Shown: piece by piece, positions 10,140 through 25,930 of the stretch
How the letters are laid out: every line of letters begins with the position of its first letter
Position numbering within the stretch: the first letter of the stretch is position 1
Source of the DNA: Anniella stebbinsi
Lineage: Eukaryota; Chordata; Lepidosauria; Squamata; Anniellidae
NCBI GenBank assembly: GCA_029215795.1
Contig: JARDYH010000007.1
Span: forward strand, 66,394,763 to 66,458,762
DNA length: 64,000 bases
Direction of reading: 5' to 3'
Translations under genes and position numbers: made by a program
Notes under the pieces: generated by a model
What the model was told of the DNA's origin: nothing
Database searches by the model: none
Seen by the model: only the letters and a program-made list of their open reading frames with translations

Positions 10140-12151
10140 TGCATTTAGCAAAAGAAAAGAATTTGATTGATCCAATCATGGCTCTCGTGATATGCATAGG
10201 TTGACCCTTGGATTTAAAGATCTGAAAGAATGGGTTAACAGGCAGGGTACATCCCTCATGAATAGCTCCTCAGCTCAGGAATTCACCTGATGATGCTATT
10301 GGTATTTGGAGTCTGGGGTGTTTTTCAAGCTCTCAGCCTCTCCACAGAAATGAATAAGTGATGGGGGCATTCTTGATCATGTGTGGTTTTGGAGGCCGCT
10401 GATATCAGTATTTTACAACTACCTTGTCAGCTACAAGTTAAGTTCAGAAAGAACGTAATGATTACGCTCCATCTCAAAAATAGTTCTTCACAACGTTCTC
10501 TCCAGATGAGGAAGTTGGCAGGAAACCTGGGGAAGATGGACACATTGCAGTAATTGAAAAATCACAATGTGGTGTATGACTCAATTGGAAGGTGGCTTCC
10601 AGCTTGAAAAGAGTTACACAAGGGCAGGTGCCTTGTTATTTTGAGCCCAGAGGAGGAGGTTATTGGCTCAGAGCAAGTTAGCTTCCCTTGAAGACATCTG
10701 TTGAACCATGTATCCCCAGGAAACTTCTTTCCCCCCCTCCATTGTCTATGCCCCACTCCGAACTGAAAATTATCACTTCCTGTTTAGTCTGTTCCCATAC
10801 AACTTCCTTCTCTGGAGCATTAGTGACAGAAGGATACTCAGAACAATACTGGTTTGCAACAACAGAGGCAAGCGAGTGATAATATTTTTTGACCACAGTT
10901 ACAGAAAAGAGAAAGGCGTTAGACAGCATATTAAAGAAATAAACCAGTTAACTAAAACTTGATCATAAGAACCTCAATCTTATCCGACCTAAAGGATAAA
11001 CCATTCATCAGCCTAAGTGCAATTTGTTAATTCAGTTCAATATAAAGTAGCTTGTATCTCTTTCATCACTGGGTGTACAGGCGAGAAACAAATCATCAGC
11101 ACTTTTAATATTAGGGGTTATTTACCACGATTATTGACTTCATTGAATAAAATCATACATTTCAGTCCCTTGTCAAGTGGATATAAAATAGGTGATGCAC
11201 AGTTTGCCATGTCCTTTTCTGCTTGCTGTAAAACACTGTACGTTTGAATATTGCACCAGAAATTAAACCCATGGCAGATTATGTTTCCAGATTAGATTAA
11301 ACAAACTCAACACATGCCCCTTAGGAAACTGCTGGCAGTAATACTGTTATGTACTGCCTACAGCTACAGAAATGCCACCACTAGCAAGCAAATCAAACAG
11401 TCAATACAAACAGTTCTATACATTTGATCGTGGCCTTAAGAAATAACAAAAGGGAGGCAGCCTTTTAAAAGCGTCATGATTTGTAATCAGCAATAAAAAA
11501 GATATAGAGATGAGATAGGAACATATAATTGTGATGTCTCCAATCAGTGAAAATCTTTCTAACGGTACATCATTTAATGATGTACAGCACAGCAGGAGAA
11601 GAGTCTAATACAAATCTTGGAGCTATGAATTTCCCCCTTCTTAAAGGCATTTTATAGCATTTATTTCAAGGCTGGCAATAGAGTGAAATGGAATTGGGAT
11701 ACATGTGACAGCTGCAGCCTCATTTCTCTGGCTAGAATGCCTTAGGGAGCATGATGGAGCACATCCAACTAGGAATGAAAAGCTAGAACACCTTACAGAG
11801 CCATTGTAAAAAGCCAGATGTAGCTGTGACCTTCTCTAGCCTCACCCTTGACCAAGAAGAAAGTCAACATGGGCAAAAATGATAAATGGCCAGAACGTAT
11901 GCCAAATTTTCACCCCAAGGAATTTAACCTAGTAGGAAAAGCATGAAACAAATATAACTAAATAGAACAAACTTTGGAAAAATGAGACCTGTCTTTCCCA
12001 CTTGACTGTCCTAAAATCTCTGAGCGCACACAGATTTCTGCTTTGAGGCCCAAAGGTCAAAATGTCTATCACATATCAACATGATGTAGTTAAAGGAAAA
12101 AAACATTGCTAAGAGATAGAGAAGATGCTTCACGTCCACAAGCCCAAAGTT

Positions 12152-12310
12152 CAAGCTCTGGCATTTCCAGTTAAAAGGACTGGGATATGAGGTTATGGGA
12201 AACGCTTCTGCTTGAGAACCTGCAAAGTTGCTGCCAGTCAAATAGACAATTCTGGACGCAGAAGGACACATAGTCTGACCTGGCACAAGGTAGCTTCCTA
12301 TGTTCCTATA
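12152..12310 (+). mobile_element. tRNA-headed SINE ('ctggcatctccag' family), 5' truncated
   Basis: ctggcatttccagttaaaag, a pyrimidine-poor middle with ttgctgccagtcaaatagac, and the end aaggtagcttcctatgttcc match the body and tail of the SINE seen with its tRNA-like head at 62401 and, inverted, at 52813-52907. The head is missing here. Confidence 0.65.
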
Positions 12311-12926
12311 ATTATCACAATTGGGACTCTACAAATGCTTCCGTCAGCAAAAGGGTTAAGAGCACAGGTTCCTGCTGGAAATGCCATTGCTTCAGTGCTT
12401 GCCAGATGTCTAGTGGTTCAGCCCACTGCCCTCAGCCAGGCATGTGTCTGTCATTAGGGAGCCATTAAAATGTTACACAGCAGCAGCAGGCACTCAATGA
12501 AGAGAAAGCAACACCATTCCAACGTCTACGTTCGTTTAGCCTAGTTAATTCTTAGCTAGAAAAGCATGGTAAGGAATTCTCTATGCCACACACCCACACC
12601 CACCCACAAAGTTCTAGAGGGACAATTACATATGCCAGAACACAGATTTCCCTATCATTAGTACTATTAAGCAGCACCATTTTAAGAACTGACTATGATC
12701 ATCTGATACAGTGGGCCAGTTTACACATAACAGTGAATTGTAGAACTTTGAGTACTGGGCTGTTTAGGGGTTAAACAATGCAGCAATTAACAAACCACGG
12801 GTGAATCACTGGGTTGTTTAGCCCCTAAACAAGCTAGTCCCTCAGGTGTGCATGTCACTCTCACAACCAATGAACAGGCTTATCATAGGTTGTGTAGAGA
12901 AAGCATAAGGAAGGAGCATGCTGGAG

Positions 12927-12976
12927 GAACTGCTCTTCACACTCACTGCTCTTCACACTCACTGCTCTTCACACTC
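12927..12976 (+). repeat. 16-bp tandem repeat, three copies
   Basis: The unit actgctcttcacactc is repeated three times without change and then runs into acacac. Confidence 0.9.
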
Positions 12977-14130
12977 ACACACTTTATCAGTAAGAATAGA
13001 ACTTGACTAGAAAGGGTAGGCAGGCCTCCCACTTCCTCTTGCATGCTTCCAGTTTCTATAAAAGCAGAAGGTGTTTGAACCTCATCCCAGCAGTAAGAAG
13101 CTTGCAACAAAAAAAAAGACTGCAGAGAATGTTATTTATAATTTATAAATCTGTTACAGACTCATTTGGAATCTGCCTTGAGACTCCTGTTTCCTGGCTG
13201 TGGCCATGAAGAAAAGGGTGGGGATAATGGGGTATTATAAAGAATCCACAGCATATTCATCATGCAATCAAGGATACAGGTATCCACCAAAGTTAGTAAT
13301 GGTGGATAATTTCCCACACTGTCCTTTATCTAACTGCTCCAAAAGGAGCTTGCAGCAGAAGGACAGAAGTGACTGAGAGGCCTGGGGATTAAAAAAAAAA
13401 GTGTGCGAGGTTATTGCTGGAAATTTGATACAAGGTTATCAAATTTTTGTGGATATCTGAGGGTCCTCTGCCGGTAACCTCTCAAGAAAAGATTTTTTGC
13501 TCCCCAGAGTATCCTCCAGAAGCCTTTCTACTGTGTGTATTACATTCCTTATTAATGAAACAATTATATCAAAATCCTACAAAGCACTTGCAAGGCATAA
13601 TTAACTCCCTTTTATATAAACGGCCATCAACAAAACTGAAACAATATTTAGCTATTTCACAATGACTGAAGCTTTGTTCACACGTTCATTCCTCACGCCC
13701 CAATGCCATAATTTAGCTAAAATGTTATCATCATTAAAGATAAGTAAAATGAGGTAAGAATTGAGGTACATCTCTTTCCTTTGTAGAGCAGTATACATAC
13801 ATACTTAATCTGTCTTTATGTGTGAACTAGAATGGCGATTAACAGCTCCAGAGGAATATGTTTCACATGTTTACGTAAATACAGCTTCTGTAATATTTTG
13901 CATGTTTCTAAATGTATGCCTTAACATTATGCTGTGTGCCTTTGAAAAAGAGGTCAAATGATAATGTCAGGATACAAGGTTTTAGAGAATGAGAACACCT
14001 GATAAAAGCCAGTAATATTTGAGTTTCTTGGCTTCTTCCAAAAGCCACAACTACCTTAGTAAGAATCTACTTAAGCTGGGCTGAATCACACAGGAGCCCC
14101 AAAACCTAAGGAACCGCATGGATTTCCCAT

Positions 14131-14212
14131 AGGCATCTGGTTGCCTACTGTGGGAACAGAATACTGGACAATACAGGCCTTTGGTCTGATCCAGCTGGTC
14201 TCTTCTAATGTT
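14131..14212 (+). mobile_element. CR1-like LINE 3' end fragment
   Basis: ggttgcctactgtgggaaca, gaatactggacaatacaggc and tttggtctgatccagctggt match the LINE tail at about 31000-31088. Confidence 0.65.
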
Positions 14213-16649
14213 GTCTAGCATCCAGATAGGGCTTTTGCGGTCAATTCAATCCTTGGTTTTTAATGAGGCTGCCAACATGATGATCAATGAGTGCCAATGG
14301 CAATGTGTGACCAAGACCAATTAGTTAATTTCAGAAGAGTGAAATTTGGTAGATTCTTAACTATCATCCATATTAAGTTACTAGGTTAAGCAACTTATAG
14401 TCCATGGTTAATGTGCATTGTTAAGGTTCTTCTGCTGCATTTAAGTGAGAAAACTAGAACAAATTAAGTCACTGTTTCTATTTGTAATTGGCTTAGACCT
14501 TGTGCTGAATCAGCTATTTAATTGCAGTCTGGGAATGCAGATAAAAAGGGGCAGAGATTTATCATGAAAAAATCAATGTGACAGAAGCAAATAGAAAAAC
14601 ATGATACAGGCATCTGAGAATTGGCCTGATGAAGTTGCAGGCAATGGAGTGTTTAAGCCTGTATCCAGGTAGCATGGGTCATATTATTAAGATTATAATG
14701 CTGCCTAGTGCTGGCCCAGTCAGCAATTTTGGGGAACTGTGTGCATGCATGTAAAAGAAAAAGAGTGCTCTCAAGTGCATGCACATTTTATAACACACTT
14801 TCCACTGGGGACTGGGAGAGAAGATATCAACAGAGTATGGCTAAGCTATAAAGGTGGCAACACATAAGTGAAATGCTTGAGGAAAAATTACGTTGTCAGA
14901 AATCAAACCACTTCAACATTTTACCTGTAAGGTGTTTGCTTAAGCATTTTTTAAAAACAATGCAAGCCCAGTTTTACCTATATTAAGGGAGACAGCAGCT
15001 ATTCTTTTAGAAATTATGCCTATCCAACCTCATTTTATCCTTGACCTTAACATTAAACTTGCCTGTAGCTATTACTGGTAGACCTGGGCATTGCTGCTGA
15101 AGATCCAAGCCACTGAGGGTGGTCAAGAGAGCATTTGTACTGTTACTGGGCTTGCTTGATAGACTGATTTGCAGGTGCTGCTCCTAGAACTACAAGGCTG
15201 TTTCAGAGTATGCAGTCATGAAAGACTAAGCACAGTACTAAGAATAATGAAAGTGAAATATATCCTTTACTTAAAGGCACACAAAGCTAACTGTTGCTAC
15301 ATAAAAGCTCCAGAGAATATTAATGCTGCTAACTCCTTGTTTAATAGGTAACTATTTTTAAAAGTGGGATGCCACCAAGTATTCCTATTCCACTCAGTTA
15401 TTTATTCTATAACAATATAGCTTTTCCACTATTTTATCTTTTCCCCATTATTTAAGATGTTCTCCTACACTTTCAACTGAGCCTGAAATTAACAAAACCT
15501 TTCAATTTACTTAACTGTTCTTGCATCAGCTTTAGGTTTTATTAATTGCGTCTGCACTTAACTTGTGCTCCCTCTGCTGATTATATAGCAGTTTAGCACC
15601 TTCCCCTCCTCTCAGCCCCTTAAGGATTTCCTCCTCCCTGAAAGCATTCCAATCATAGTTTTTGGTCGTTTTCTGATGGTAAGCTAACATTTCTATAAAC
15701 TGCTTCTATACTTCTTGAAAATGCTTAGAGGATTGACCTACACTTTCAACTCTACCCTCTTTCCTTCACTAGCAGTTCAATCAGGTGCCATAATACAAAT
15801 GTGGCCCACACAGGTTTCACTGTCCCACACTGGAAGGGAAGAGTTAATGATATTCACACTCTTTCTAATCAAGAGTTGTTTTCCTACTGGGAGATCCAAG
15901 AAACCATTGTGGAATTCATGACTGAGTATGGTTCTCTAAAAATAGGCTTCTAGCTTTTTCTACTCTCAGCTTTAACTGTATTAAGCCATAACAGATTTTT
16001 GAAGCAAAATATAACAGATTTTTTAAAAACTAGAAAAAGAAAGCTCTAAGCCATTATTCAAGCTTTTTCAAAAAGTGTTTTACCAGTCCAGCCTGCCTTT
16101 GTGTTTTTCTCTTTTCCAGGAACAGGGCTCTAATGCCAATGAAGAGAAGTATACCCTGCTGGCAAGGGGACAGCTGCTGCAAGTATGAAATCACCACTGT
16201 TTTGCAAAGCAGTCACGACATTGTTTAAAGAGACAAAAGTCTTCACATGGAAGAAATGAACCTACTTCTGTTCAGTGGCTTTTTGTGTTGCGATGAAAAA
16301 AAAACCTTCTCTACAAAAGCCCAGGTTAAGAAAATAATTCAGTGAAAGCTAAGTTTGAAATGAAGAGAGTTGTCTTAAAACTTATGTGAAAAACAGCTCT
16401 CTCCAAATAATCTATTTATAAGGCTAAAAACTGCCATTTGCTTGCACATTTTAGATGGGATCTTGTAAGTCATTCCATCTTAGAATAATGAAGCTCCCAA
16501 ATAGTAAGTTTAAACACAAGCTTCACATTGCATACCAGACAACATCAGTATTCACTACTCCATAAGGCACCGTTTGCTTCTTGTTCATAATTTGCTTTTA
16601 GAAGCTGGACTTGAAAAAAGAAACATGGGATCTTAGGGGGGGAATATAT

Positions 16650-16970
16650 TAGGGTGACCAGATAAAATCTGGGTCAGGGATCATGTAACTTTAACAGTTG
16701 TAGAGAAAAGGGAATTTCAGCCAGTGTCATTTGTATGCAATTCGTTCCTGGTGAAATTCCCTCTTCATCACAACAGTTAAAGTTGCAGAGGCCCTGCCTT
16801 CTTTTGTATATGGTCACTCTAGTATAGTGTCTGCAACTTTAACAGTTGTGATGAAGAGGGAATATCACCAGGAACTAATTGCATACAAATGACATTGGCT
16901 GAAATTCCCTTTTCTCTACAACTGTTAAAGTTACATGAGCCCTGACCAGGATTTTATCTGATCACCTTAA
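16650..16970. mobile_element. Long foldback MITE, about 320 bp
   Basis: Nearly the whole left half (gggtgaccagataaaatc...aactttaacagttgtagaga...cctcttcatcacaacag) is repeated inverted in the right half, ending gattttatctgatcacctt. Arms are about 150 bp with few differences, around a short centre near 16810. The edges sit in TA-rich sequence, so a TA target duplication is possible. There is no ORF. Confidence 0.85.
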
Positions 16971-17237
16971 AATATACAGACTTGCATGACAACACAATTC
17001 ATGTAATTCTTAAGCAGACGTATTAGATCTTTCATCTTGACTAAAGAAGTTTATCAGGAGCAGTCATCTCAAAACATGTGCAATAAATATGAAGACAAGA
17101 GTGAAAATGCTGCATTTACTTTAGCTTTTCCAGCAAACCCTAGAAAAAGTTTGTTGACACCCTTCTGATTCTGATGAATGCTCATATGGACACTGCTAAA
17201 CAGGTAAAGAAAGATAGCTGTCCATATCTAACACACT

Positions 17238-17627
17238 GAGCAGGTTTGGATGATCAAATGACCCATAGTTAACCAACCATGGGTTATTTGTGAGCGAGCG
17301 TGCAAGCCTGCTGATTCCACCTTCTCGCTTCCACTTTCAATTAACAACACAGGAACCCACCTTTCCTGAGTTGTTTTGTGACATCCAAACCTGGAAACTT
17401 GAGTTGTTTAGGAATTAAATAACCCAAAGTTAACTCAACAATTGTTCATGGTTTGTTTACATAATAACCCAGAGTTTTCAAGTTCGGATGTCCCAAAACA
17501 ATCCAGGAACTGCGTGTTAATCGAAAGCAGAAGTAGTGAGTGGGTGGGAAACAATGCGTCCGTGCTCCCCTGCCAATTCCTGGGTTAGGGAATCCAGGCA
17601 TTGATCATGATGTCTGAATCAAGTCAT
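17238..17627. mobile_element. Degenerate TIR/foldback element
   Basis: An inner inverted pair is visible: ttgttttgtgacatccaaac (17371 on) versus gttcggatgtcccaaaacaa (17482 on), and cttgagttgttta versus taacccagagttttcaag. Outer ends gtttggatgatcaa and ttgatcatgatgtctgaatc are weakly inverted. It may belong to the same broad group as the next element. Confidence 0.45.
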
Positions 17628-17856
17628 TGGCTCAATTCGGACGACACGATAGTCAATGGTGAGTTGACTAACCCCAACCCTCACGCTAACCCTAGGGAGC
17701 ACTCCCCACACAACATGGTAATAAATAAACAACTGTGGTGTGGATGAGGATCAGCGCTGAGTTGACTATGGCAGCATTCGGATGACACAATAGTCAAAAC
17801 AACTGACGATTGTTTCCCCCACACCAGTTGTTTATCGTGTCGTCCGAATTGAGCCA
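17628..17856. mobile_element. TIR MITE ('ttcggacgacac' family)
   Basis: Perfect 23-bp terminal inverted repeats: 17628-17650 (tggctcaattcggacgacac plus gat) and 17834-17856. Internal inverted motifs include gttgactatggcagcattcg. No transposase. Similar termini occur at 48133-48726 and 51891-52353. Confidence 0.8.
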
Positions 17857-18074
17857 TTGTGCTAAAACACAGGCACTCCACTGTACAAAAAATATGTTCA
17901 TACTTAATTTTTCTTTTCATGGAAGATGTGAGGCAACCAGATTTATTAGGGACTCAAAACTAAATAGTTGCATAATGAATGTTCTTGGGATATGCAGAGT
18001 TTCCTTGAGACCAATCTGTCTCCCACCCACCTACTGCCCCCCCACATAGATATCCAGTTCCCAAAGCAGTATTA

Positions 18075-22050
<3,976 letters not shown>

Positions 22051-22708
22051 CTAGAAAAAAGGAAAAAGAAATAGTCTTAGGACGTTTGTGAAGTTACAGC
22101 ACAAATACAGTTAGGAGATCTTTAGCACAAACATAAGATCAAGTTAGTTAAGCCAGATTCAAAAGGAAAAGGGAACAGCCCCTTCAAGCTGATTCTGAGG
22201 CTATGTTCTGAAAACTTTCTATGGAGCTGGGTATCTCTCAGAGGAAGCAAGCAAGTAACAGCCCTTGTGTTGCATTTAGAAATGGGTAACGGATGGATGG
22301 GCTTTCAATGCAGGACACAATGGGGAGGGGAGTAGTTAATTCCACAGACAGCTTCTCCATCTCCCCACCTTTCTGGAAAAGGAAACAGCCCACTGTTATA
22401 GTAGCAAACATGAATGTTGTGTTCCTTTGCAAAACAAAGCTAATAAGATCCTTCTTTATCTTGCAGGAAACATCCAGAGATACTTCCAGACTGGGGGCTC
22501 CTAGAGCTAACAATCAAAAGTCATTGTGTTGCTATTCCACCTTTTCTTCCTTAAAGGGTTTTTTATTAAGGAAAAATATGGAAGAAGCAGTGGGAAGCAC
22601 AGGAGGACTACAAATTGAAAACTACATCATCTGGACCCCCCATAAAATTCCATGAATGTGGCCAATACACAATAAAAGCCTTGTAGGGAAGCACTACAAG
22701 GTAGTAGC

Positions 22709-22926
22709 TGGGTTCACACAAAACAACCCACATTCAAGGTTTATTAACCATGAACAACTCACAACCCAACAAACCATTGGTTCGCTTTATGAATTATTTG
22801 TAATTAACAAACCATGGTTTGTTAGCATGTCTTGTTCTCACAACACAACAACCTGTGGTTCAACAACAACCCACACTCAACCTGTATTCAACCTTGAGTG
22901 TGAATTGTCATGCTGTGTGAACCCAG
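22709..22926. mobile_element. TIR MITE ('ctgggttcacaca' family)
   Basis: Terminal inverted repeats ctgggttcacaca (22709 on) and tgtgtgaacccag (to 22926). The interior carries further inverted copies of caaaccatggtttgtt-type sequence. Noncoding. Related termini at 53542-53758. Confidence 0.75.
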
Positions 22927-25419
22927 TCACTGTCCCATTTGGCAGAACAGCTCCTCTTCTTACTTTGAACTAAGAAAAAGGAAGCCCACAGAGCACAATC
23001 TCTCTATTTCCCCCCAGTATATACAGGGAAGGAAGAAGGAGAAAGCCTTGCCCGCAAACACCACAATGCAGCCCTAGTTTAATAGAGGGGCAACTTCATG
23101 GAGGCTGAACTGGAGTTAAAAATGAGTTGTATTAGTATTCCACTATGCAAATAATGTTTCTCCCTTGTAGCTTCCTTCATGTTCTGTGGAGGGAGCGAAA
23201 TACAGCCCATGGGGGATATAAGGGGTGCCAGTAGTGGACAGAATGGAAGGGGGAGCAGAGTAAGAAAAGTTCAAGTGAGAGGGGCAGGGTAGGAGATTAC
23301 ACCCTCATGGTTTTTTTTCTTTGCTGAGCTATGGAGTTACCTTTTCCTGGCAAGAGTCCTATATCTTTAGTGGACTTTTAACAGGCAGAATGCATCAAAC
23401 CAAAGTTCTCTTTGCTTTTTGTTTTAAAGTAAAAAATGGTTCCTGATGTTTCCTTTCTTCAGGAAGATTATATCCCTCCAACCAGATAGACTCAGTCTAA
23501 AAGAATCACCATGAGTTAAAAGTGTAAGTTCTAAGTATGGAATATTCTTATATATCAACCAAGATTTAAATACTAAAACAGAAGTTATCTTAAATTAAGA
23601 AGCAACCAGAAAATTGTATCTATCATACTGATTTCACAACATGTTAAGTATGTTTAAATATCCTGCTAGGGTTTAAAAAATTTCAGATTACAACCGATAT
23701 TATGGATTCAAAATTTGGAAGGAAACAAAATTGGCATCCAGATGACATTGTTAGCCTTCATAGTTACAACACGCCTGTTGTCAGAGAATGTGGACTTTGA
23801 ATCTGCAGCCAGTATAAATTTTCCTTTGCTTTGATGGCTGAATAATGCAGTTTAACTAGTTCTTCAGTTGGAATGAATTACAGAAGACAAAAGACTGCTG
23901 TAAGTTTGAAATTGCTATTGTGTGCTTGAACTAGAAAAAGCAACCTGGAACATTTGATCTTAAGTGCATTGAAGTTTTCTAAGAGGTCGTTTTCAGAAAA
24001 ATTAGCTGAGTCACCAGATTAAGTATTTGTGATGACAACAACAAAAAGTGGGAAAGGGGAAGCTGACACACACTAGAAATTCAAGGCTGCTCTGAACCTA
24101 AGGTCACCTGGAGAGTTTATCCTAGTTGAGTATAGTTATAACTCAAAGGTTTTCTACCAAGCCCAAATCCCATTCAGTAGAGTTTTTGCAAATGTTCTAA
24201 AGAGCGGTGCTTTTTTTCACATATACAAAAAAAATCTCAAACCTGAAATATAATTTTGCTATGTCTTTCAGTCTGTATACAGTTTGCCTTAACGTTGAAA
24301 AAGTTATTTACAGCCAATAAAGCTCAGACCTTTTGCATGCTATAGATCTGGTTCAGGTGACACAACAATCCAGGTGCACTGTGGTCCTCACTTCCTTGCT
24401 GTTGTAATATCCCAGGCCCATGATCTAGCACTCACGCAACACTGTCCTGATGCAGGAAGTCTTTGGACACATAATTTACATATATAAATACTGCATCCAT
24501 CTTGCTAATGTATGGGGGCTTACGTAGCTAACAAATTCCAAAATATAGTCCTGACATGGCAACAGCTTGTGGGATAATTCTGCACATAACCAAGTCAAGG
24601 ACAATGGGGCAATATCTTTGGCTGCCTCTCCTCCACACTGGACCTCAAATACTAGTCTGTTTCAGCTCCTGGAAAGTGCCCCAAAGACCAAACAAGCAAG
24701 CCACAACAGAACACACCAAAAACCAGTGTGGAAAGGACTGAGGCTGCTGGTGTTGGAAAGAAAGATGGAGGCTACCAAACAAACCAGCAAAGTGACACAC
24801 ACATGCCTGAGAAGGGCAGCAGGGAGTTGTCCCAGCGCTAGAAAAGATGTGGGAGACTTAATTCAACAGAAGCAGAATGACACATGCAACAAATTGATGA
24901 TACAGCTAGACAAGGGCAAGCATGATCTAAGATTTGGCAAACTGCCTTGTAAACAACCCTTACTGAGTATAATGTTTTAAAGAAATAAACCTTTTTGGAT
25001 ACTGAACTTCTTCACCATTGAAACTTTAGTCACAAATATGCTTAGTGGGCATCTGCTAAACCATTTCAGTGAGCTTAATGAAGCACTGTGGCTTTGGGAC
25101 AGCCCAATAAATGCCATTCTTCTGCTTGGACTTGGCTGCAGTATTTCATAGAATGAAACTATAAACATATAAGACTGTGTCAGCAGGCTTCCTACCAAGC
25201 AAACTTTAAAAATCAGAAATAAAAGAAAATTGCAAGTGATAAAGGTAAATGTCCCAACATCTAATAGCCATATAACCAGCTGAGTTCTATTTTATTCCAT
25301 TCTCATTAATCCTGCTCTACAATCACAATGTTTTCCACTGCTAAGAATTGCCTTTCTTGTTATTCCCTCCATTGCAACCCTACAAAAAATTACCTCCAAG
25401 GCTGATAAATATTTCAAGT

Positions 25420-25556
25420 TGCTATAAGTACCTTATAGATTGCCCTTTTATGTTTATTTATAGGTGCTTTTGTTTAACCCCTTTATATTTTGTAACCCAC
25501 TTTGAGGGTATCAACTCTGAAAAGTGGGATATAAATGCATTGAGTAAATAAATATC
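25420..25556 (+). mobile_element. LINE 3' tail fragment
   Basis: ttttgtaacccactttgagg and gtgggatataaatgcattga plus gtaaataaata are a diverged version of the (TATAAATG)-AAATA LINE tail. Confidence 0.55.
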
Positions 25557-25930
25557 ATGGTACCCTTCCAGATCAATTGTCTGAATTGGGAGTTGGGGGC
25601 ACAGTTTTACAGTGGTTCCATTTCAACTTGAGTGACCATTTCCAGAAGGTGGTGCTACGAGATTACGGTTTTGTTCCATGTCACGGGCTTCCACAAGGAT
25701 CAATTTTAAACCCCATGCATCTACATGAAAGTGTGTAGGGGGGTGTTATCCGAAGATTTGGGGTGAAGTATCAGCAGTATGCAGATGACATCCAGCTCTA
25801 CTCTCCTTTTCATCTAATCCAAGAGATGTCCTGAATAAGTGCCTGAGTGGGGTAATGAAATGGATGAGGGCCAATCCAGCATATTTTAGATTAAAACTCT
25901 TACTGCCCAGTAACTAAACCTTAGGAGAGG
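25557..25930 (+). mobile_element. LINE reverse transcriptase fragment (L2/CR1 clade)
   Basis: The frame reads GLPQGSILNP and, after a shift, YQQYADDIQLYSP. YADD is the reverse-transcriptase catalytic box, with the usual upstream PQGS motif. Frameshifts and stops make it a relic. Confidence 0.8.

Noticed and set aside
22238..22973. Open frames of 90-120 codons upstream of the large exon
   Set aside because: No recognisable domain. They partly overlap a TIR MITE and lie in an intron; nothing supports coding.
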